Assembly (NCBI GenBank): GCA_024404125.1
Contig: JAKSQL010000032.1
Span: 1 to 9,512, forward strand
DNA: 9,512 nt
Reading direction: 5' to 3'
Source of the DNA: Clostridia bacterium
GTDB taxonomy: Bacteria; Bacillota; Clostridia; Oscillospirales; Acutalibacteraceae
Every line of letters begins with the position of its first letter. The first letter of the stretch is position 1. Shown here one piece after another: positions 5,583-9,512 of this stretch. Below the pieces are notes generated by a model that saw only the letters and a list, made by a program, of their open reading frames with translations, did not search any database and was not told the DNA's origin. Made by a program: the position numbers and the translations under genes.

Positions 5583-8111
5583 TTAAAATCCACCCTGTTC
5601 GGTACGGTTTATTATATCGTCCTGTAATGACCTCGAAAGTGTGGTAAACAGAGCACTGTATCCCGCAACTCTTACAACAAGCGATTTATACTTCTCAGGA
5701 TATTTTTGTGCTTCAAGTAAAGTCTCTCTGCTTACAACGTTAAACTGCATATGCATACCTTTTTGCTCAAAATATCCTAAAATAAGGGTTACAAAACTTT
5801 CAAGGCCGCTTTGTCCTTTTAATGCGCTCGGATGAAATTTCATATTAAACAAAGTACCGTTTGATGCAATAAAGTGGTCAAGTCTTGCTACCGAGTTACA
5901 AGCGGCAGTAGGACCGTTTATATCTCTGCCCGCCGCGGGTGAAACACCGTCTGCAACAGGGGCACCTGCAAGTCTGCCGTCCGGAGTGGCGCCCGTTTGT
6001 GCACCGAGCGGAACGTTAGCCGAAACCGGATATAATCCCGCCTGAAACATTCCGCCACGCGGATTTTTATAGTTTTGAAGCGGTTTTGTGTATGTATAAG
6101 CAACATCTCTTGCAAATAAGTCGACTTCTTTATTATCGTTGCCGAACTTAGGCAGCGCATCTATATCCTCGCGCAAAGATTTATAAAAATGCTTTTTATC
6201 TTCTGATACTTTATTTGCCTTTATCTCTGAATAAACGGCGGCAATTTGTTCTTTTGTAAGATGTTTGCCCGTATCGTTTGCTTTAATAACTACCTGAGCC
6301 GTATACTGTTCTGCCAATAAATCGGACATCGGCTCTCCGTAGTTATTCTTCATAGCATCGGCAAACTCTTGAAGAGTATACTTGCCTTGCTCGTACACGA
6401 GTGTTTTTATCGCGTAAAGCGAATCCGCCATATTTGCGATACCGAATCCCTGCGGACCCGTAAAGTTGTATACGGCACCGCCCTGCTGAACCGAAATACC
6501 TCTGCCTATACAGTCCTCTATCATCGAAGAAAGAAACGGCAACGGCGCACGCTCGGCGTGAGCAACATCTATACAGTTATCGGCATTTACAAGCAGCGAT
6601 ATAAAATAGTTCATTTGTGCTTTATAAGCATCATAAAATTTTTCAAAAGTATCAAGTTCGCTTAAGTGACCGGTTTTTACCCCTACCTGTTCTCCGAGTT
6701 CCGCGCCGTTTGAAAATACGAATTCAAGCGGACGGCACATATTAAAGAATGCGGCATCGTGCCAACCTTCTGTTTTACCCGATTTTTGCGGCTCAACACA
6801 ACCGATTATGTTGTAATCTCTTGCATCTTCAAGAGTAAGACCTCTGCTTACCAAAGCGGGTATTATTACCTCGTCGTTATAATAGGCAGGTAATCCTATG
6901 CCCGTGCGGGTAAGTTCTGCCGCTCTTAACATAAACGAATGAGGTGTTCCGTTCCATACTCTAACCGAAAAAGACGGTTGCGGCAACATTACGTGAAGCG
7001 ATGCGCTTATGCACATATACGAAACATCGTTTGTGGCATCAAGTCCCTCGGTGTTCTGACCGCCTGCAATTAAATTTTGGAACAAACTGTAACCTGCAAA
7101 TCCCTGTGCCGAGGCGGCATCGCGGCATTTGTTCAAGTCGTTGAGTTTAACCCAAATACAGTCCATAAGTTCCTGAGCAAATTCTCTCGTTATCTTTCCG
7201 GCTTCCAAATCTGCTTTAAAATAAGGATACATATATTGGTCAAATCTTCCGGGGGAAATGGAATGTCCGCTTGATTCGGTTTGCAAAAGCATTTGTACAA
7301 ACCAAAATGACTGACACGCCTCATAAAAAGACTTCGCTCCGTGGCGCGGAACGTTTGCACAGTTGCTTGCTATAAGAGCAAGTTCCAGTTTACGTTTCGG
7401 GTCCGACTCTTTTTTGGAAAGTTCAAGCGCTTCGAGTGCATATCTTTCGGCGTAAACACACGCCGCTTCAAGCGATTTGATTACGGCATTTAAGAAACAT
7501 CTTTTGGTAACGTAATCTTTGTCTTCCATCTTTATTTTTTTGAGTTGAGCCTGTGCGCGCTTTGAAATGCCCTCAAAACCTATCGCCAACACTTCACCGT
7601 AATTTACGGTAACGTGACCTACACCGTTATAAAAATAGTTGCCGGGAGTAAATATGTTATGGCGCATAGCGGTCTTTGTTTCTTCATCCATATATTCTGT
7701 GGCAAGGTCGCTTGTAGTCTTACCGTCCCAATACTTATATACTTCTCTTAATTTTCCCTTGGTTTCTTCGGAAATATAAAACGGGTCTGCACTTCTTATT
7801 GAAACCGTATCAAACTCCGACTCCAACCATTTATATGAGTATTCGGGAAAAACCTGACAACTTCTCGGCGATTTGGTAGCACTGCCGACTATAAGTTCCA
7901 TAGGTCTTATGGTTATCGGTATATTTTTAAGTATATGTTCAAAAGCCAAGGCGCGCCTTGTGATAATAGGCATACCCTCGCTTTGTTTATATGACTCCGT
8001 TAAAAGCAACGCGCGGTCTGCTTCAATTTCGGGCATTTTTTCATACAAATGCTCTACAAGTGCAGGTATTCGCGGGCTCTTTTTAATTTCATCAACGTAT
8101 ACCGACGTCAT
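5583..8111 (-). CDS. Glycyl radical diol dehydratase (B12-independent 1,2-propanediol/glycerol dehydratase type), 842 aa
   Basis: This is the signature enzyme of the compartment: a glycyl radical enzyme dehydrating 1,2-propanediol to propionaldehyde (or glycerol to 3-hydroxypropionaldehyde). The radical site is G817 in RVAGYSA near the C-terminus. The thiyl cysteine C438 and E440 are in IIGCVEP, followed by GKTEGWHD with D452. H166 (GVGHV) and H283-S284 (SSGHSISPGRFDQYMYP) complete the diol pocket; they correspond to H164, H281, S282, C433, E435 and D447 of the clostridial glycerol dehydratase as I recall it. This pattern separates it from pyruvate formate-lyase and choline lyase. The fucose-type aldolase nearby favours 1,2-propanediol as substrate. 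The start is the ATG at 8111, with AAGGAGG 9 nt upstream. An ATG at 8198 would run through the promoter. There is no N-terminal encapsulation helix, so recruitment must rely on other contacts. Confidence 0.95.
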   Translation of the reverse strand: MTSVYVDEIKKSPRIPALVEHLYEKMPEIEADRALLLTESYKQSEGMPIITRRALAFEHILKNIPITIRPMELIVGSATKSPRSCQVFPEYSYKWLESEFDTVSIRSADPFYISEETKGKLREVYKYWDGKTTSDLATEYMDEETKTAMRHNIFTPGNYFYNGVGHVTVNYGEVLAIGFEGISKRAQAQLKKIKMEDKDYVTKRCFLNAVIKSLEAACVYAERYALEALELSKKESDPKRKLELALIASNCANVPRHGAKSFYEACQSFWFVQMLLQTESSGHSISPGRFDQYMYPYFKADLEAGKITREFAQELMDCIWVKLNDLNKCRDAASAQGFAGYSLFQNLIAGGQNTEGLDATNDVSYMCISASLHVMLPQPSFSVRVWNGTPHSFMLRAAELTRTGIGLPAYYNDEVIIPALVSRGLTLEDARDYNIIGCVEPQKSGKTEGWHDAAFFNMCRPLEFVFSNGAELGEQVGVKTGHLSELDTFEKFYDAYKAQMNYFISLLVNADNCIDVAHAERAPLPFLSSMIEDCIGRGISVQQGGAVYNFTGPQGFGIANMADSLYAIKTLVYEQGKYTLQEFADAMKNNYGEPMSDLLAEQYTAQVVIKANDTGKHLTKEQIAAVYSEIKANKVSEDKKHFYKSLREDIDALPKFGNDNKEVDLFARDVAYTYTKPLQNYKNPRGGMFQAGLYPVSANVPLGAQTGATPDGRLAGAPVADGVSPAAGRDINGPTAACNSVARLDHFIASNGTLFNMKFHPSALKGQSGLESFVTLILGYFEQKGMHMQFNVVSRETLLEAQKYPEKYKSLVVRVAGYSALFTTLSRSLQDDIINRTEQGGF

Positions 8112-8120
8112 AAATAAAGA

Positions 8121-8127
8121 CCTCCTT
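8121..8127 (-). promoter_or_regulatory. Ribosome binding site that fixes the diol dehydratase start
   Basis: AAGGAGG on the minus strand is 9 nt before the ATG at 8111. It shows that the frame's 29 extra upstream codons (to 8198) are leader and promoter DNA, not protein. Confidence 0.88.
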
Positions 8128-8163
8128 GTATCTAAAATAATACTTTTACACCAATTCAACTGT

Positions 8164-8192
8164 ATATTATCATAAAAAGCCATATTTGTCAA
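8164..8192 (-). promoter_or_regulatory. Predicted sigma-A promoter of the microcompartment operon
   Basis: On the minus strand a perfect TTGACA (8187-8192) is followed after 17 bp by TAATAT (8164-8169), which carries an upstream TG (TGATAATAT, extended -10). Transcription would start near 8157, giving a leader of about 45 nt. GATAAT, two bases upstream, is an alternative -10 with a 15-bp spacer. All genes from the diol dehydratase to the GTPase are 3 nt or less apart, so one transcript is expected. Confidence 0.75.
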
Positions 8193-8205
8193 CATCAAAA
8201 CAATG

Positions 8206-8241
8206 AAATCAAAGAAAAACCACAGTTTTTTTCTTTGATTT
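8206..8241. promoter_or_regulatory. Perfect 14-bp inverted repeat, putative operator
   Basis: AAATCAAAGAAAAA (8206-8219) and TTTTTCTTTGATTT (8228-8241) are exact reverse complements separated by 8 nt. Their centres are 22 bp apart (two DNA turns). The element starts 14 bp upstream of the -35 box, a usual place for an activator or dimeric regulator. The right arm, extended by one base (8228-8242), recurs exactly at 3887-3901 before the aldolase promoter. No regulator gene is in the window; an AraC-like or other sugar/diol-responsive regulator is a guess. Confidence 0.6.
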
Positions 8242-8278
8242 TAACGTATTTGGTCATATAACTCCGATACAATAAAAA

Positions 8279-8342
8279 ATATACGCCAAAGGGCACATTC
8301 AGTTAGGAACAAATAAACTGAAAATGTGCATTTGGCGTATAT
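8279..8342 (-). terminator. Rho-independent terminator of the exporter genes
   Basis: This is a long imperfect hairpin. The outer stem includes ATACGCCAAA (8281-8290) with TTTGGCGTAT (8331-8340), extended by two A-T pairs. The inner stems are GCACATT/AATGTGC (8293-8299 with 8323-8329) and CAGTT/AACTG (8300-8304 with 8316-8320), around an 11-nt loop. On the minus strand the stem is followed at once by a run of six T (8279-8274). It begins 14 nt after the exporter stop and ends well before the operon promoter, so it isolates the two transcription units. Confidence 0.85.
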
Positions 8343-8356
8343 ATTTAAAAATTCAA

Positions 8357-8803
8357 TTATATTTCGTGTTTTGCTTTATTCTTTATTATTGCCTTTATTG
8401 CCCACACAACACTTAAACCTGCAGCAATCGCAAATGCAAATTCAAGCATTGCAATTCCGTGCAATTTCATATCTACTGACTGCTTTTTATAAAAATATAA
8501 AAAAGTATAGTACAGATCGCTTCCCGGAATAAGCGGTACTACCGCAGGCATTAAAAAGAGTATTGTCGGGGCTTTCATTTTATAAGCGATAATATTTACA
8601 TAGAGCGCCACAATAACGGTTGCTAAAAAGCAAGACAAAAATATGTAGTTACTCCCGAAAATATCGTCAAAAATAAGATACGAACCCCACGAAAACAAGC
8701 CGCCTATTGATGCAGGTAAAAGCAATTTATCGCGAAGACCAAAAAGAAGAGCAAAGCCAAAAGAACCGGAAAAAGCCGTAATTAAAGAGATTATTTTTTC
8801 CAT
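8357..8803 (-). CDS. ThrE-like exporter, C-terminal half (YjjB/DUF3815 family), 148 aa
   Basis: This is a small membrane protein of the threonine/serine exporter ThrE_2 (YjjB) family. About four hydrophobic segments are seen (near 5-22, 30-48, 53-75 and 115-140). The conserved MPAVVPLIPGSDLYYT motif (85-100) with its Pro-x-x-Pro-Gly turn typifies the family. With the upstream YjjP-like partner it probably forms one transporter for threonine, serine or small dicarboxylates; the two-gene arrangement replaces the single ThrE polypeptide of actinobacteria. The start is the ATG at 8803, with GGGTGGT upstream and the partner's TGA stop 2 nt before. A TTG at 8836 is rejected because it lies inside the partner gene. 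There is no evident link to the microcompartment apart from position. Confidence 0.88.
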   Translation of the reverse strand: MEKIISLITAFSGSFGFALLFGLRDKLLLPASIGGLFSWGSYLIFDDIFGSNYIFLSCFLATVIVALYVNIIAYKMKAPTILFLMPAVVPLIPGSDLYYTFLYFYKKQSVDMKLHGIAMLEFAFAIAAGLSVVWAIKAIIKNKAKHEI

Positions 8804-8805
8804 AA

Positions 8806-9512
8806 TCAACCACCCGTAACGAAAAAAGAAACCCAAAACCCGAGTGCCAAACCGCCGGTTAAAAACAAACTTTCAACCAAACGCAATATTCCCGAAATCG
8901 TATCCTCTAAAAATATGTCCCTTACAGAAACAGTAGTTGCAATACCGGGCACCAATAACATTACATTTCCGATAAGCACTTTATCGGTGTTAAGTGAGGG
9001 CAATAAATATGATATCCCGCCGCCGATTAGTCCTAATGTTAAAGCACATATAAAATTGAGTAATATACGGTTTGAAAGTATAACTGCAATTTTTCTTTGG
9101 AAAAAGCATACTATTGCCGCAAATATAGCCGCTATGGAGCCGTCAACAATATTTCCGCCGAAAAACACACAAAAACTTGCCGCCGCAACAACACTGCCTA
9201 ACAAAAATCGATTTATCGGTACAGATTTATTTGAATCTGATATAAGTCTGCTTAATTCTTCAAGTGAAACATCATTTTGACGGCATTTATGACTTATATC
9301 ATTAAGTCTTTCAAGACGCCAAAAGTTATTACCGACTTTTTTAGACGGCACACGTCTTGTTTGAGTAAGTTCAAAACCGTCCAACAAACGAATTGTTATT
9401 GTTATCACCGAAGGTATTACGAATACGTTTATATCTGCAATATCGTATGCCGTCCCTGGCTTTATAAACATTTCTTCTACACGGTTTATTTCAGAACCCG
9501 AGCACATCATAT
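8806..9512 (-). CDS. ThrE-like exporter, N-terminal half (YjjP/DUF1212 family), 5' end cut by window edge
   Basis: This is the ThrE N-terminal-domain (YjjP) partner. GSEINRVEE near the visible start matches the conserved Gly-x-Glu-x-x-Arg-Val-Glu motif that normally follows 15-20 further residues. The true start is therefore probably beyond the right edge, although an ATG lies at 9510. A soluble domain (ADINVFVIPSVITITI and following, about 1-98) precedes roughly five membrane segments (near 101-118, 123-137, 149-170, 178-195 and 207-231). MLLVPGIATTVSVRDI (184-199) is the family's conserved proline-glycine membrane motif. It is followed 2 nt later by the YjjB-like partner. Likely role: export of threonine/serine or a related small acid; the substrate is not determinable here. 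Confidence 0.87.
   Translation of the reverse strand, partial: MMCSGSEINRVEEMFIKPGTAYDIADINVFVIPSVITITIRLLDGFELTQTRRVPSKKVGNNFWRLERLNDISHKCRQNDVSLEELSRLISDSNKSVPINRFLLGSVVAAASFCVFFGGNIVDGSIAAIFAAIVCFFQRKIAVILSNRILLNFICALTLGLIGGGISYLLPSLNTDKVLIGNVMLLVPGIATTVSVRDIFLEDTISGILRLVESLFLTGGLALGFWVSFFVTGG

Noticed and set aside
5583..8111. Choline trimethylamine-lyase or pyruvate formate-lyase as identity of the glycyl radical enzyme.
   Set aside because: GKTEGWHD after GCVEP, together with GVGHV and GHSISP, is the diol/glycerol dehydratase pattern. PFL has adjacent catalytic cysteines, and choline lyase differs after GCVEP.
8131..8152. Weak dyad in the leader of the diol dehydratase transcript (TGTAAAAG and TTTTAGATACA halves).
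   Set aside because: The symmetry is imperfect and AT-rich, matches no operator or riboswitch I know, and could easily be chance.
8112..8198. N-terminal extension of 29 codons on the diol dehydratase, with an ATG at 8198.
   Set aside because: The stretch contains the predicted -10 and -35 boxes and the AAGGAGG site for the ATG at 8111. The peptide shows no encapsulation-helix pattern.
8206..8241. The 14-bp palindrome read as a terminator.
   Set aside because: It is all A/T-rich with a weak stem, sits upstream of the operon promoter, and the exporter genes already have a much better hairpin plus T-run at 8274-8342.

Overview
The window is most of a glycyl radical enzyme bacterial microcompartment (GRM) operon, read entirely on the minus strand from about 8190 leftward and running off the left edge. 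The right end holds a separate two-gene membrane exporter unit. AT-rich intergenic DNA, strong AGGAGG-type ribosome sites, tight translational coupling and gene families best known from gut and plant-fibre-fermenting Clostridia suggest an anaerobic, sugar-fermenting Firmicute (Clostridia; Lachnospiraceae- or Ruminococcaceae-like). This placement is inference.

Layout, right to left (direction of transcription): (1) 9512-8357, the two halves of a ThrE-like threonine/serine exporter, closed by a long hairpin terminator at 8279-8342. (2) 8112-8278, the promoter region of the microcompartment operon, with a perfect 14-bp inverted repeat just upstream of a TTGACA-17-TAATAT promoter. (3) 8111-3941, glycyl radical diol dehydratase, its radical-SAM activase, a PduU/EutS-type shell protein and a PduV/EutP-type GTPase, with almost no space between them. 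(4) 3775-3940, a second intergenic region with its own good promoter and a copy of the same 15-bp element at exactly the same distance from the -35 box. (5) 3774-1250, an L-fuculose-phosphate-type class II aldolase with a C-terminal encapsulation peptide, an HbpS/PduO-C-like protein and a zinc alcohol dehydrogenase, the last two with N-terminal encapsulation-like helices. (6) 1240-1, four hexameric BMC shell proteins in a row, the last cut by the window edge.

Together the genes fit the fucose/rhamnose (GRM5-like) type of microcompartment. The aldolase splits a deoxysugar 1-phosphate into DHAP and lactaldehyde, lactaldehyde is reduced to 1,2-propanediol, and the B12-independent glycyl radical enzyme dehydrates that to propionaldehyde inside the shell. 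The alcohol dehydrogenase then reduces an aldehyde (propionaldehyde or lactaldehyde). The CoA-acylating aldehyde dehydrogenase, phosphotransacylase, BMC-P pentamer and BMC-T trimer expected for a complete system are not in the window; they probably lie past the left edge or elsewhere.

The most unusual points are these. The activase has serine in place of the middle cysteine of its CX3CX2C cluster motif. The two promoters share a matched operator layout. One shell protein carries a roughly 40-residue N-terminal extension on a core identical to its neighbour. The aldolase has a cysteine-rich linker before its encapsulation peptide.
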